A program made the translations under genes and the position numbers. The notes under the pieces were generated by a model. It had not been told where the DNA came from. It made no database searches and saw only the letters and a list, made by a program, of their open reading frames with translations. A stretch of DNA of 64,000 nucleotides from the NCBI GenBank assembly GCA_947646735.1, contig CANTFK010000851.1, forward strand, positions 28,464 through 92,463, in the 5' to 3' direction. Below, piece by piece: positions 31,182 through 43,099 of the stretch; the stretch's first letter is position 1; every line of letters begins with the position of its first letter. Origin of the DNA: Peronospora farinosa. Taxonomy: Eukaryota > Oomycota > Peronosporomycetes > Peronosporales > Peronosporaceae.

Positions 31182-31965
31182 ATGGTCGTAAATGCTGAGC
31201 ATTCGACTCTCGAGGGCAATGACGTGCATGTGACAGACGACACAGAAGTCATGAGTAGATACCGTAAATCTCCTTCAGTTCATACCGGTCGCTGCTGTGT
31301 CCGTTATGGTCGTACACACATATTGTGCTCTTTATCGAAAAGCTACGGTTACGTCCCAATTACGTGCCACGTTGGACCACACTGGGGCTGCATGCTAATA
31401 ACTTATTGTCTAGCAATCGGCCCTGTATTTTTCTTCTTTATTGATGATCTCATGCTGGGGATGAAGATAGCATTGATGGCATCAATTTGCCTTACAACTG
31501 TCTCCTTTACAATGGTAGCATGCAGCGACCCGGGTGTGGTATTCCAGAATTTACAAGTAGCTGACCAGGCTCGAGGAGATATTGAGACGGGCATTGTATG
31601 CGGTACGTATACGATGTTGTAAGAAAGAGAGATGGAAGTGGATATGGTTTTTGATTTTTCTGTGACTATCTGTGTAGCACAATGTGAAGTTCTACGACCT
31701 TTGAATGCATCTCATTGCTCTGATTGTGGCATTTGTGTCATTGAGGTACTGCAATCGAGATTGGAAGTTGTTGCATATAAAATTTGATAAAGGGTTTGAT
31801 CTGATTATGTGGTGTGTGATACTGTAGCTGGACCACCATTGTCCCTGGACGGGCAAGTGTGTTGGCAAACGTACAATTAAGTGGTTCTACGTGTTCCTTA
31901 CTTTCATCTCACTTCACTGCATGCTCATCGGTGGCATTTGTCTTGTCACATTTGCTACTCAATAA
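31182..31965 (+). CDS. DHHC palmitoyltransferase, 3 exons
   Basis: Exons 31182-31602, 31678-31745 and 31828-31965 are joined by two GT-AG introns of 75 and 82 bp (GTACGT...TGTGTAG and GTACTG...ACTGTAG) with matching phases, giving 208 residues. Two membrane segments (LITYCLAIGPVFFFF and KIALMASICLTTVSF) precede the DPG motif (CSDPGVV). The cysteine-rich domain CAQC...HCSDCGIC and the catalytic DHHCPWTGKCVGKR follow, then a last membrane segment (FLTFISLHCMLIGGICLV). These enzymes attach palmitate to protein cysteines at Golgi or plasma membranes. It is short for the family, and the usual Asn after CVGKR is Thr. Splice sites are inferred by eye. It neighbours calreticulin in convergent orientation, 203 bp apart. 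Confidence 0.88.
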
Positions 31966-32168
31966 GTCTTAGGCGGTAAAGAAATTAAGTTCAGTATACC
32001 AGTAATAAACTGTAGGTTAAAGTACTACGTAGTCATTGCTCACTCATGCATCGATCACCAAAGAACACTGACGGTCTATGTGTACTACAGTAATATTTTT
32101 TGCTGCTTGCAAATGCTCAGGAGCAAAACAGTAAAAGCAAAATGAAGGCGAAGCCTCGATAAGATTGT

Positions 32169-33431
32169 CTACAGCTCATCCTTCTCCAGCTCATCCTTCT
32201 CCGCATCTTCACCAACTTCTTCCTTGTTCTCCTCGCTTTCATCCGTCTCTTCCTCATCCCCTTCCTCTTTCTTTGCAGCTTCCTCTGCCTCCTTGGCCTC
32301 AGCCTCTTTCTTTGCCTTCTCCTCATCCTGAATCTCCTTCTTTTTCTTCTGTATCGCTTCCATCTTTTCCAACACTGCTTCCTCGTGAACATTAAACTCC
32401 TCTTCATTGTCTGTCACAAGAATATCGTCAAACAAAGTGCCGCTCTTGACCTGCCACAGCTCAAAGCCAATAGCACCGACATTCTTCGCTACATTGTAAA
32501 GCGAATCGTCTTCAAAGTAGTCCGGATTGTCCACAAGTGGATGCTCCCATTCACCCTTATACTCCGGATTCTCAATCATCTTGGGCTTCCACTCTCCCTT
32601 GTACTCAGGGTTCTCAATCATCGCAGGTTCCCACTCTCCATCATCTTCATCATCCCAGTCTTCAGGCTTCTCAGCATCTGGGTCAGGAATTGTCTTGGGA
32701 ATATTATCATAATCTTCCGGTTTCTTGTCTTCTGGGTCCGGGATCTGCTTCAGATCCACCCAATCTTCCGGTTTCGATTGTTCCGGGTCCTTGATCTGTT
32801 TCGACGGCTGAAATGGCCAGTTCTTGGCCAATTCACCACTCTTAATATTCTTGCCATCAATCTTTACTTCGTACGTATTATCTTGCTTCAATATGAACGA
32901 ATACACATGTGCATCCGAGTCAGATTCTGCACGAATGTCTTCTTCATGGTCCATGTTCACAGCGTCTTTTCCTGGACGTGCATAGTTCAAAATTGCATGT
33001 GTCTTTCTTGTACTGCCACAAATGTCCGGTCCAAACATGATCGAATATGGCGACTCGCCACCAAAAGTCGCTTGGTCCAAGTCAGCAGGCAATAATTTAA
33101 TGTACGCACCACCACAGTCTAGTTTCTGTTCGTGTTGTACCAGATAAGACAGGTACAAATTCTTGTTCTTATTGTTCAATGGCGTGTCAAACTTGGCCGA
33201 GAGTGCGTAGAAACGGGCGTCCTCACTCGTTTGAATGCCCTTGTCACTCTCGTCCGTATAGTATTTGCCCACGACTTGTTCAAACTTGCCCACTTCTGCT
33301 GCTGGTTTCCATGTAGATGCAATCCACCGACTTTCCCAATCAGCGTCATCGAATGTCTCGTGAAAGAATGTCTTGGCTTCAGCCATTGCCGCGGCGACAG
33401 CGCCTAGTGCAACCACTAGTTTAGTCAGCAT
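32169..33431 (-). CDS. CRT: Calreticulin, ER Ca2+-binding chaperone
   Basis: A single-exon ORF of 420 residues. A signal peptide (residues 1-19) leads into the globular lectin domain (FHETFDD near 23-29, a disulphide pair in LDCGGAYIK and GPDICGS). The P-domain arm carries three IPDPxxxKPEDW-type repeats and three GEW...NPEYKGEW repeats (about residues 210-300). The C domain is acidic (long Glu/Lys run, about 350-416) and ends in KDEL for ER retention, which separates it from membrane-bound calnexin. It folds monoglucosylated glycoproteins and stores Ca2+. The length is typical for the family. The start is supported by the signal peptide; 150 bp upstream are open for a promoter. Confidence 0.97.
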   Translation of the reverse strand: MLTKLVVALGAVAAAMAEAKTFFHETFDDADWESRWIASTWKPAAEVGKFEQVVGKYYTDESDKGIQTSEDARFYALSAKFDTPLNNKNKNLYLSYLVQHEQKLDCGGAYIKLLPADLDQATFGGESPYSIMFGPDICGSTRKTHAILNYARPGKDAVNMDHEEDIRAESDSDAHVYSFILKQDNTYEVKIDGKNIKSGELAKNWPFQPSKQIKDPEQSKPEDWVDLKQIPDPEDKKPEDYDNIPKTIPDPDAEKPEDWDDEDDGEWEPAMIENPEYKGEWKPKMIENPEYKGEWEHPLVDNPDYFEDDSLYNVAKNVGAIGFELWQVKSGTLFDDILVTDNEEEFNVHEEAVLEKMEAIQKKKKEIQDEEKAKKEAEAKEAEEAAKKEEGDEEETDESEENKEEVGEDAEKDELEKDEL

Positions 33432-35304
33432 CTTTGTATTGAAAGAAGAGTGTTGGTCAAAATGAGCTCTTGCTTAATCCAGTGCAAATTCTCGAATGAT
33501 GATAATACGACCTTCACTCGAAGTCGGATCGCCACGTGTACGATCAAATGGATTAAGTACGAATTTGAGAAAGGTAGGACGAGAGGACGATATAAGCAAC
33601 GGATAGTGTGAATAGGTTATAGCAAGATTATAAAGTGCTGCAAGTTGTAAATAGGCATTAATATATATTGAAGCGGTATATACAAGTATTAGTTGGAACA
33701 GGATATGAATAACTGCAGTAACTAAGTTGACGATGGGTACTGTACGTACTCGTCTATCCAGCCACGTGGCCAGCAATACACAAACTGTACACAACTTCAA
33801 CTATTTGACCAACACTTGTTGCATAATGGCGACGGCATACTGTATTGTCACTCACAAACAGCAAACTTGTTCACAGACTTGGTTCAATAATATGACTTAG
33901 AACCAGATGTAACAATTCCGTAAGTTTGATCGTGCTTGTTCTAGAACGACCGTTTGTAAGATCGATAATGACTTTAATGCTTACACGGACAATACTAGTA
34001 AAGCTGGTAATTGACACGTCATTACTGACATTATAGACATTCCGTATTGAAGAATTGACTATGAAAACCTTACCTTAAATAACGTTCCTATGCCGATTGT
34101 TGTTTATAGCTCTGGTATCTTGTCTCACTTTACAGAAAAGCTCGTCTCTTAATGCGAAATACCCAATACAAGTATGATATGAAGTTGTAGAGCAGACGTC
34201 CGCATTGGTTAGAGAATCACACATGCCGTTTATCTATGTCAACGTCTTTTCGATACTTGAAGCATTCACATCATCATAAATTAGCACATTTCCATTTCGT
34301 TTAAATGTACATCGGCGACGACTTGACTTGCCAACTTGTGCCTCAGGTAATTCTTTTCACGTCGCAAGTACATCCAGATGATGCTTCGCTGCTTTCGTCA
34401 AGGCTTAAGCTACTGTAAGCTCCTAGTCCCTGTTAAAGTAATGTTTCATCGGTGACATTTCCTAGGTTGGTTCGTTTAAAGTGCTGACGCTATCTTAAAC
34501 GGTGGTTGGTACTCAATCACATGCTGAAATAATGATGATGGGACTTGAAGATATTGGCATCGTACCTTAAAAAATACGGACTCGGTAGTTTGAGAGTTGC
34601 AAGAATTAGCATGTTACAGGAGCCACAACCTTTCGATGCTCAACCGCCTGTAGTTGTTATACCCGAGGCTAGATGAAGGACAGTGCATTGCATGAGCTAG
34701 TTGATATGCACTTCTAATGCTTGTCGGTAGCACATCGCAGTAGCTTTGCCACTACGCTTGGATAGGCTTGTGACAGTCGGTCCAAGCTTACTGACGGCGC
34801 TGCTGAAGGTACGGTAAAGTATCACAGTAGCAGGCACGAGTGTACAGCAAACACTTTCACGAGCACGAACAGCGTGAACACCTGATCAATCGCTTTATGC
34901 TCGAACGCTATGAAGTATTGTTGTCCTATTCATGCGATCCCAAAGCTTGACAAATCTCTAGTGCGGGTCAAAAGCACCCTGAATGTTCCCCCTACAATTG
35001 CGAACCACAGCAGAAACTGTGAACGTGAACCATTTAATTTTCGACTTAGGAACAATACCACGAGAGTTATTGCTCCCGCCCTTGATTGCTTTGCTCGCGA
35101 TGCTGTTGCTGCTCACGATATAAACAAACACACAACCGAAGTTGTCGATCTAGCGTACCTAAGACTTTTGACGTAAAGCAGAGCCGCAGCCAGCGAGCAA
35201 AAACTTGGCATAACAGTGCTCGCCTGCGAGTTAGAGCCCGTTGTCAACGACACCATAGCGTAAAGCCTGGATAAAGTCAGCTTCACTGTAGTTTCAGCGC
35301 TTCT
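33432..35304. other. 1.9-kb intergenic region, nothing recognised
   Basis: Lies between the calreticulin promoter and the 3' end of the TMEM144-like gene. The ORFs at 33474-33800 (minus) and 34910-35176 (plus) lack recognisable domains. No tRNA or LTR seen. Confidence 0.5.
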
Positions 35305-36740
35305 TTACACGGAGATGGCTCGCAGTCCTGTACCAATAAGAACTAAGACTGTGCCTAGCGCCAACGTGTGGAGGTTCTTCTTGCCTTGAATTTCCTTGAA
35401 ATAGCCAGCTGACCAGAGCATCGAGACCATCGCGGGGCCAATGGAGCAGATGGGAAAGATCTGGTCAAAACCCAACGCGCCAATAGCGTAGAGCTGGCCA
35501 CACAACCCGATTCCCCACAGCACACCACAAATATAAGCCGGGCGCATCACACTACGAGGCATTGAGCGCTTCAGCACGAATCGGTGGAACAGCGAGTAGA
35601 GCAGGAAAATGATCGTGCTGGTCAAGTAGATGCCCAAACACTGCGAAAAAACAAAATTCAGTGGGTTGCACGTTTCCACAATAGGGCTGCTGAGCGCAGG
35701 ATCGGATGGATGGCAGCGACCCTTCCAATTCACAAACGGCACAAGGCAGCAGCTCAAGAAAGCGCCCACCAGCAGCGCAATCGCCATACCAAAAGCCTTG
35801 CGCGTATTCTCAGCGCCAGCGTTCGCCAATTCCACACGTTCTCCCACTATGTTCGGCATCATGTATGGTCCAAAATTCGGGAGCTCTGGGTGCATGAGTG
35901 CTTCTTGAAGTGACTCGCGTCGAACCAGCAACACATTCGCAAGATCTGCGTCAGGCGAAAATTGTGGCAGCAACAGCGAGCTCTCTCCAACGGAGCTGTT
36001 CAAGCTATTGGTACTACCCAGACTCTCCCAGTGCACCTTAAGGTCTGATTCCTGCCCGTCTCCGTCGTCTAGAATCTTGGGCTCCTTGGCCTTCTTGGCT
36101 GCTTTCAACGTTGGCTTAATGGTGCCGTAGACAGCAATGGAAGCCAGCATAAAGGCGATGCCCAATAGACTGACCCATGGCATGGAAGGGATCGTAGGTG
36201 CCATGCCAAAGAGACCGAGTCTTGAAACACAGTAGCCTAGTGTAATGTTGGTGGCGTTCCAAAGCATGAAGCCCACGCCCAGGCCGAGGGTATTGACCAC
36301 TGTAGGAATCAATAGATTGGCAATAGCGAATAAAGATCCACCCAGGAGTCCTTCTGGAAATGTATACATGCCTGAATGGGAATACTGCGACCAGTTGTTG
36401 CTTAAAAGACCCCAGGCGATACCCACCATTAAGATCCCGGAACACTGTAACGAACAGACATATCAGATAAATTACTAATGGCTACCTTTGTATGACGAGA
36501 TACGGTACAATGTACCATAAACCACTGGAAAATAATGCCATCTGTTTTAAAAAGTTTAGATTACGTGTACCACACCATGCGTCAAAAAATCCGAAGGGTG
36601 AGCTAAAATAGATAAACAAGTGGATATTATCTGTGTGCCTCACCGTAGGTGGCGTACGTCTTTGCTGGCACGTAGCACGTTCCAAAGAAGAAGACGGCTG
36701 CAATAGCGGCGGTGTAGCCTAGCACCACTTCCTCGTCCAT
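35305..36740 (-). CDS. TMEM144-like membrane transporter, 3 exons
   Basis: Exons on the minus strand are 36740-36644, 36541-36516 and 36444-35305, with GT-AG introns of 102 and 71 bp and consistent phases; total 420 residues. The tiny 26-bp second exon encodes the conserved DGIIFQWFM block, which joins FGTCYVPAKTYATY of exon 1 to CSGILMVGIAWG of exon 3, as expected for the TMEM144 family (PF07857). About ten hydrophobic segments are visible, with a hydrophilic loop at roughly residues 155-240. Family members resemble drug/metabolite (sugar) transporters; the substrate here is unknown. The start MDEEVVLGYTAAIAAVFFFG is well supported by the family pattern. An in-frame ATG in exon 3 gives a misleading 374-codon ORF. 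Confidence 0.9.
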
Positions 36741-38890
36741 AGTTGCGCAAAAGGAGGTGCGGAGGAGGGGGATCTTGGGAGTGTCCAGTCAACAGCGCGG
36801 GGAATCGACCTTGAAGTGGAATCTGATTTCGCAGGGCCGTGACTTGGATTACATCTATGGTTTTATCTCGAGAATTGCGGCCCGCGGGTTTTGTGGCCCG
36901 TTTCGATGCTATAAAACGAGTGGATAGGATAAAAGCGAGAAAAAAATGGATATTTCAAGCGGTCGCAATGTGTGTGAAACACCATTGAGCACGGCACGCC
37001 TTCCTTGCCAGTCATTAATTATGTAAAGATCTTTAGCAAGTTTGCATGTAAGGCGTAAATATTTGTGACTCGCAGACTGAAGTTCTACGATGCCGCATTT
37101 TGTCCCTTCACCTTCTTTCGCTGCGTGATAAGCTAGTTGCCTTGCATGTACAGCTTCTTTAAGAATCCCACTTGCTGCATCGCACTCGGGCCTATACAAA
37201 AAGTTTAGAAAAGCTGCTCGGGTAGAGTTCTTTCCAATTATGCTAATGCAGCGCATTAGCAACACGCATGATGAAGCTTTTGGAAATGAAGCAAGAACTG
37301 CTGCAGGTAGATATCCTATAACAAGGTGGTCGTCATAAATACCTTGAAGACGACGAGAACACGTCAAATGTGCTGAAGGCGGTCTATCAACGCGTCTAGG
37401 CTGGACGATTACAGGGTGTCAGCCTAGTTGCTCGACCTGCTAGAGCTTATTGCTATTAACGTTCGTAAGGCTATTGCCGATAGAGCTTTATTACTTCCAC
37501 CAGCGCCGGCTATTGCATCGTCAACTTTCCTGACAATTTTGTGCCGTTCTGTCCGTTTACTTTAATACAATCTGATTCACCAAGTTGGCTAGCAACTCAG
37601 GTTACGAGAAAGCGGGCGTACTTGTAGACGCGTGATTCCTCATTTTAATACAACACATGTCAGATCATACGGCGTATGCCGAAGTGGTCGAGTGGTTGGC
37701 TAACGAGACTACCAAGTTGGCAGATTTTACAAATGAATGACGGACAACTTCAAGTACGGGAGGTCGCAAAGGCATTAATGCTCTGCAAAGCGCAGTGATC
37801 CTGCCGTCTTGGAAAAGGTTGCTATCGAGAATATGACGGAACAGCTCCGATCCTCACTACGTAATTTAACTGCTTGTATGTTGCTGGCGAGTTTCCAGGA
37901 TCCTACCTCAAGACCGACACTTTTTTTTTTGAGAAACTCAAGACAACGCATACCCACTACCGACTACAAAGTACTTCAGAACAAAAGGTCAACGTCGATC
38001 AATCCCAAAATTTGTCTCTGCTTCTTGACTCTCTCGATAAGCCAAGGTTTTCAATTCTATACTATACTGAAGAAAAAGTATCTTTGTCACTTTATTGACG
38101 TCGGTGCTTCGCACTGCTAGCACTAATGTACGTATTGCGAACAGAAACATCTCAAGACTTACGAACGGATTGGTCAAAGAAGCCGTCCATCTTCCAGCTA
38201 TTTATCCTTGCACTCCCAACCGTCAGAAAATCACCATTAGTAATGAGGACGTGAATGTCAGCTTTAGGTGGAAAATATCCACACGACACCACCGAGCTAC
38301 CTATCACCAAAACAAACATGACTGCCCGCGTCTGCTTGTGGTCACTGGGGCTTGCGAAATAATGCTCAGCGAAATTACGACGGTCGTCGTCGTTCTACGC
38401 GAGGGGTGACATCCGAGACGTTGGCAACATGACAGTTATTTTGGCCTTCAAGTCGGCACAGATTATGAGGCAAATGGAGAGCGACAACTCACACTTGACT
38501 GCAACTGATCTGCTAAAACACCAATGCCGGGACCAGTGCAGTGAAATCGGTAAGCGTTCCTATGCTAAGCTAAATTGAGCGACATGCCTGGCATGTGGTC
38601 TCAGATCAAAGCTGTGTTGTGAAAATAAAAACTTGTGCGTGAATGTGGCTATGCTAGCAGTCAGTCCCCCGGGGCAAGCGGGACGTGGTAGTCGGTCTCA
38701 CTGTGCGCCTGTTGTGTCCTATGTCACGTCTAAAGACAACTCCATATGAACTACACGTAATTCAAACTCTAAAAGGACGTAACAATTGCAAATTCTTATT
38801 GAAAGGCAAATAGAATTGCCACAAATCAGCACCATTCTCGTCCACTGCTCTCAGACTCGTCCAGGTTCAGGTTCTTCAGCTGATTCAAGT
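36741..38890. other. 2.1 kb without a recognised gene
   Basis: The first ~150 bp are the TMEM144-like promoter region. A 152-codon minus-strand ORF (36909-37367) has no family I recognise. A short open reading at 37662-37737 and pieces near 37800-38100 could be gene relics. From about 38700 the sequence resembles the 3' region of RxLR copies in reverse orientation. Confidence 0.5.
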
Positions 38891-38925
38891 GCTTAAGCTT
38901 CTTCAAGTGCTTTAAATGTGCCGTA

Positions 38926-39797
38926 TTACAAGTAGTTAAACTGATCGTATAACGTCTTATAATACAGGATCTTATCGTTGGTGAAACCTGCCAGTTCAAG
39001 ATTCGTCAAGAGGTTGTCCCAATCGGTTTCATACTTGAGCCACTGAAGCAAGAACTCCTCTTTCAATCTCCCCAGCCCATGATCCTTATCCATAAAAACC
39101 TTTTCCGCACCCTCAAACATCTTTGCGACCTCAATATTGTTGCCGAACATTTTCACGAAAAAGGCAATAGGTTCCTCAAAGTTGGACGTTCGTTTGATAC
39201 ATATCACGTAATCCAGCCATATCCATACAAGTGGGCTCTCTAAGAGGGCAGGTCCTATTGGTAGCCCCAAAAGGTTGTGAATCTCTTCCGCAGATCTCCT
39301 CACATCGACCCACCGCTGGAAGTATTTTTCTTTCAGTATAGTTGTAACTGACTTGATGTTATCCATCTTCTTGACGAGACGCTTGACCTCGTCATCTTCG
39401 CGCAAGATAAACTTTTTTTGCGACGTCTTTAAGGCTTGATTATCGCTTAATATATTCTTTCTTTTTTCTCAGACGCCTTCACCTTCTCGTTCTCTTTTGT
39501 GATCAACGGCACGGTCTCGCTTTCTTCCTTGACCAACGGCAAAATATCGACGTTCCTTTTTCCCCATTCCATTTTGGCAACGAACTCCGACCAAAATCCT
39601 CTCTCTTCGGCGTTGCTCTCATTGGTCGTTGTCAAGGATTCGGTTGATCTCAGGTATCGGTTCGGCCAGCCAGGGGTTGCATTCGGCGTATCAATCGCCG
39701 GAAAATGGAGCATCACATCGGCATTAGATGTTACTCTTCCGATCGGAACTAGCGTCGCTAGAATAAGTACAATAGCTACTTGCACCTTTGAAGCCAT
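38926..39797 (-). pseudogene. RxLR-EER effector D, frameshifted
   Basis: Minus strand, starting at 39797. Signal peptide residues 1-22, RYLR at 47-50 and EER at 64-66, then a linker. The frame stops at 39447 after 116 codons. A one-base change in an A-rich run near 39455-39470 puts the rest in another frame, which is open to 38926 and holds the WY-type body (FQRWVDVRRSAEEIHNLLGL, SPLVWIWLDYVICI). The Pro-rich tail of A and B is replaced by decayed sequence; a Leu/Lys-rich remnant and a GGACGAG-like end lie at 38840-38925. The upstream region (39800-39960) matches that of the array copies. No RPL10A or DLD relic follows, so only the effector part was moved or kept. A homopolymer sequencing error cannot be excluded. 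Confidence 0.86.
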
Positions 39798-39959
39798 CCT
39801 TGCAATAGGTGATGACTGTCGCGCAAATTTAAAAGAGAAGAGAATTTACAAACGTGAGAGACAATGCAAACAATTTGCACCATCGTTTCCCTCCCTTAAA
39901 CGAAGGAAAGCGAGTTAAGCGCATGCACAATCTCACAATATCATTGTCGCAATTGCCTA

Positions 39960-42900
39960 AAACGTGACTTGATCGGACCAACTCAAATGCGTGAGCGGCT
40001 CATCGGGCATGATCGGAGTGGTACCCAGCGCTTTTTGCGAACTTAGCGTCCTGGCTGCACCCCGGCTGGATACCCGGTTTTTTTGCGGAGTGTCTCTCGT
40101 GAAGCCTGACGTCTCGAGCCAGCAGCGTGAGCCAGCGAGGAGAAGACTGATGTAGCTCTAGTAGAAGCTTACAGATATCTTGTAGTCATAAGCACTAATC
40201 GACATTTTGATTATCATCAAACTTTAAGATAGGAAGACAGTGTCAAGAGATAGCAGACAGACATGGATTCCTTTGCAGAGCCAGCGGACAGATACGGATT
40301 CCATCCCTCATCGTAAGGCCAAGGTTAAGGAGAGGTCACACGCGCTTCGGGAACGTGGAGGTGAATACAACGTCATTAGGCTCCGTCGATGTGATCAGCA
40401 GGCGTCATTATAGTGTTCTGCGACACCAGCTGACTCGACCACTTGCTTCAATCACCAACACCAGTTACTTCAACTGAGTTTGAATTGCGTGACCAACATG
40501 AATGCCGTCCTAGACAGGCTATTGCAACCACCTGTTAAATCGGCAAGGCCCACTACCGATGAAGCGCGTCAACGGGTGAGGAAAGACTCGTGTAGGGGGT
40601 ATGGAAGAACCTTAACGATTAAGCTTACGGAGTTGCACTAAGGATGCATGACGGTAAAAAAATATACGACATTGTTCACTGTCAGAAGTATTTCAACGAC
40701 CTCACTTTGATAAAAGAAAAACTTGTCGAAGGAGCGAGCTAATTCATATACTGACTGCGTTGTTCGCTTAAAGGTTTTTGTGGTTTGCAATACTACCGCC
40801 ATCCAGCGTCTCCAAGCTAACGCCATCCAGCGTCTCCAAGCTAACGCAACAAACACGCAAGGCATTTACCGTTTGATCAACTTTATGTGCTTTCACTCGT
40901 CATGAGTTGTGCTTATTATAAGTTGTGCGTCCTTGGACCGTAGTGCTGCGTTATTTACTTACAAGGCGTGCATTGCGATTGCGTGTCATTCAAGAGTGCA
41001 TTGCATGAAAAGTGGAGACAAATCAGTGCAGACTGTCACATTGACGGTGATTTTTTACGCTGCTCGTTTGGCGCTAGAGACAAACTACATCTTCTATGTA
41101 AATTCGTCGACCTCTACTTTATATGCTTCAGCATCTCAAACATGATCGTTGATCATCATTGCAGCTTCCTCACTTCTCATTTTTTTGGATATGCTGAGCA
41201 CATATCCCCAGCGGTTCCTTTACAAGCCACTGACCGTTGTGCTACCAAGACTCCTTTGCTAGCCAAAGGTTGTCACTTTAAAAATGGTCCTATAAGATTA
41301 GGTCCTCTCTAAAGCCTCCCGTTATGAGGCAATGGAGCAATGTTGCCAAAAGTTAAGACGTTAGCAGGAAAATTACATTCGACAAAGAGTTAAGCCCTTG
41401 CGGTGTAAACGAGGACATATAACGTAGGTTTTGGTAATTGAGTATTTTTTTGTCGCTCAAGTAAGTCAAAATCTTTTATCAGGGCGTATTTAGGAGATCA
41501 GCGAGACTGGCAACTTTTGCCGTCGTGAAGAATGAGATTAAGTATGCTAATCTTGTTAAACTAACACCTGGGCGTTAGTTTTGTCATGTTCAACAGCAGA
41601 AAAACTGACCTTTACTTTATAATATCGCTTGTAAGAAAAACCCAGATGTAAGAAAATTTGCGCTATTTAATTCCTAATTCCTACTATAGTTATTTTACGA
41701 ATACACCTATTCGAGACGAAAATTAAAGGATTGTGAGGTCATGGCTCTGCCTAATGATAGTATTCGTTAGATCCCCTACTACCACCCCATCTTAGATGTC
41801 GTACATCCCTGCCCTTCTCAGTTTTGCGAGCTTACTAAAATATATTCCTCATTTTAGTGAAATTGCATGACTAGTGATTTGACCCGATCTCGTCGTTTCG
41901 AGGATCATGAAATTGGACAGTATTGTCGACGATCAATGGATTAAACATGCAGTGTCTAGACAGAAAAATGCTACACGACGATAAAGTAGTGAAGATGCTT
42001 AATACCACTGGACCTACACGAGATCTGATTTCACGCTCCGAGTATTGTACCACGCGGTAGCCTCAATGAAGCTTTAAGGTCAAATACTTTTAGGACCGTT
42101 CCTGTTAGGTTTACAAAGGCAAGTAGCGGAGCGTGTAACTTTATTGCAACGCATTCAGCTTGCAAAAAGTCATGCTGCATAAACTTGCGCTTGTTTATCA
42201 TGAGGCACGTTCATATCCGTTTGTCGCAGCTAATGAGACTTGGACAGCCTTTAGGGTATAGGTCTGCCTACCACCATCTCCACTGAAGCATCATAACAAG
42301 GGATAAGACGCTGGATACAAAGCTAAAGTGAAAAGGAAGCTGCATCGCTAAAAAAAGTATAAACAAGCAATCAATCATATGGACATTCACAGGATCAGGT
42401 GCCCATCCAAGTATTTGAGCTTAGAGAGCGCATAAGTACAATGTCTCAAGAAGGCTTCAGACGGCCTACACACTGACAATAACCACAGTAGATGCTTTTC
42501 AAAGCAGATCTAGAGTCAGCTTTAGATCAAAATGGCATATTACCATTGAATGTATCGTCGAATAAGCTCGAGTTCGTCGTTTCACCTCATCGAAGGGTTC
42601 TACTCGTGTCGATGTTTGAACCGAGCTGACGCGCTGAAAGTACCCGAGAATCTTCTCGAATTCTCAGAGACCAGACTTGAACCTACGATATTGTGCCTTT
42701 CCCGATGCATAGCCGAGAAAGTTTAGACGGATTTCCAGGAAACCTATCGTCCATTCGACATGAACATCAACCATAGATGCTCTATGCCTATCAATCAATT
42801 CCCATCTCTGTACCCAATAAATACTATAAACGAGACAACCCATCGCTACCTCGTAAGCTTTTCATATACAAACTTCAAGATCATGAACCTAAAACTGACC

Positions 42901-43099
42901 TAATCTCGTCCTGGAAAATTTGCTTCGATCAGCTTGACAGAAAGCCAGTCTGGAAAAATTACGTCATCATTCAGTGCAACAAGAGACAGGACAGCTGCCT
43001 TAGACCTACGAAACGGTTGTTTATGCTCTAGCCGTTCATTCTTTGATTTGCTTGCGAGGTCCTTCTCTTCTCCATTTGTTTTCTCTATACCTTTTCCTC
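39960..43099. other. 3.1 kb without a recognised gene
   Basis: 39960-40300 resembles the upstream region of array units (a CGTCTCGAGCCAGCAG string near 40110 as at 8000, and one minisatellite block near 40282). Beyond that I see only short unconvincing ORFs. The last few hundred bp before 43100 form the upstream region of the cysteine-rich gene. Confidence 0.5.
40798..40845. repeat. Tandem duplication, 2 x 24 bp
   Basis: GCCATCCAGCGTCTCCAAGC plus TAAC occurs twice in a row without a mismatch. Confidence 0.9.

Noticed and set aside
36909..37367. A 152-codon minus-strand ORF upstream of the TMEM144-like gene
   Set aside because: No recognisable domain or signal, and the 3' neighbour is the promoter of another gene; kept only as a remark in the gap description.
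37668..37735. tRNA-like string GCCGAAGTGGTCGAGTGGTTGG resembling a Leu/Ser tRNA D arm
   Set aside because: No acceptor stem pairing, no anticodon arm and no GTTCGAATCC-type T arm follow. The stretch also reads as an open frame of 25 codons, so chance or a gene relic is more likely.
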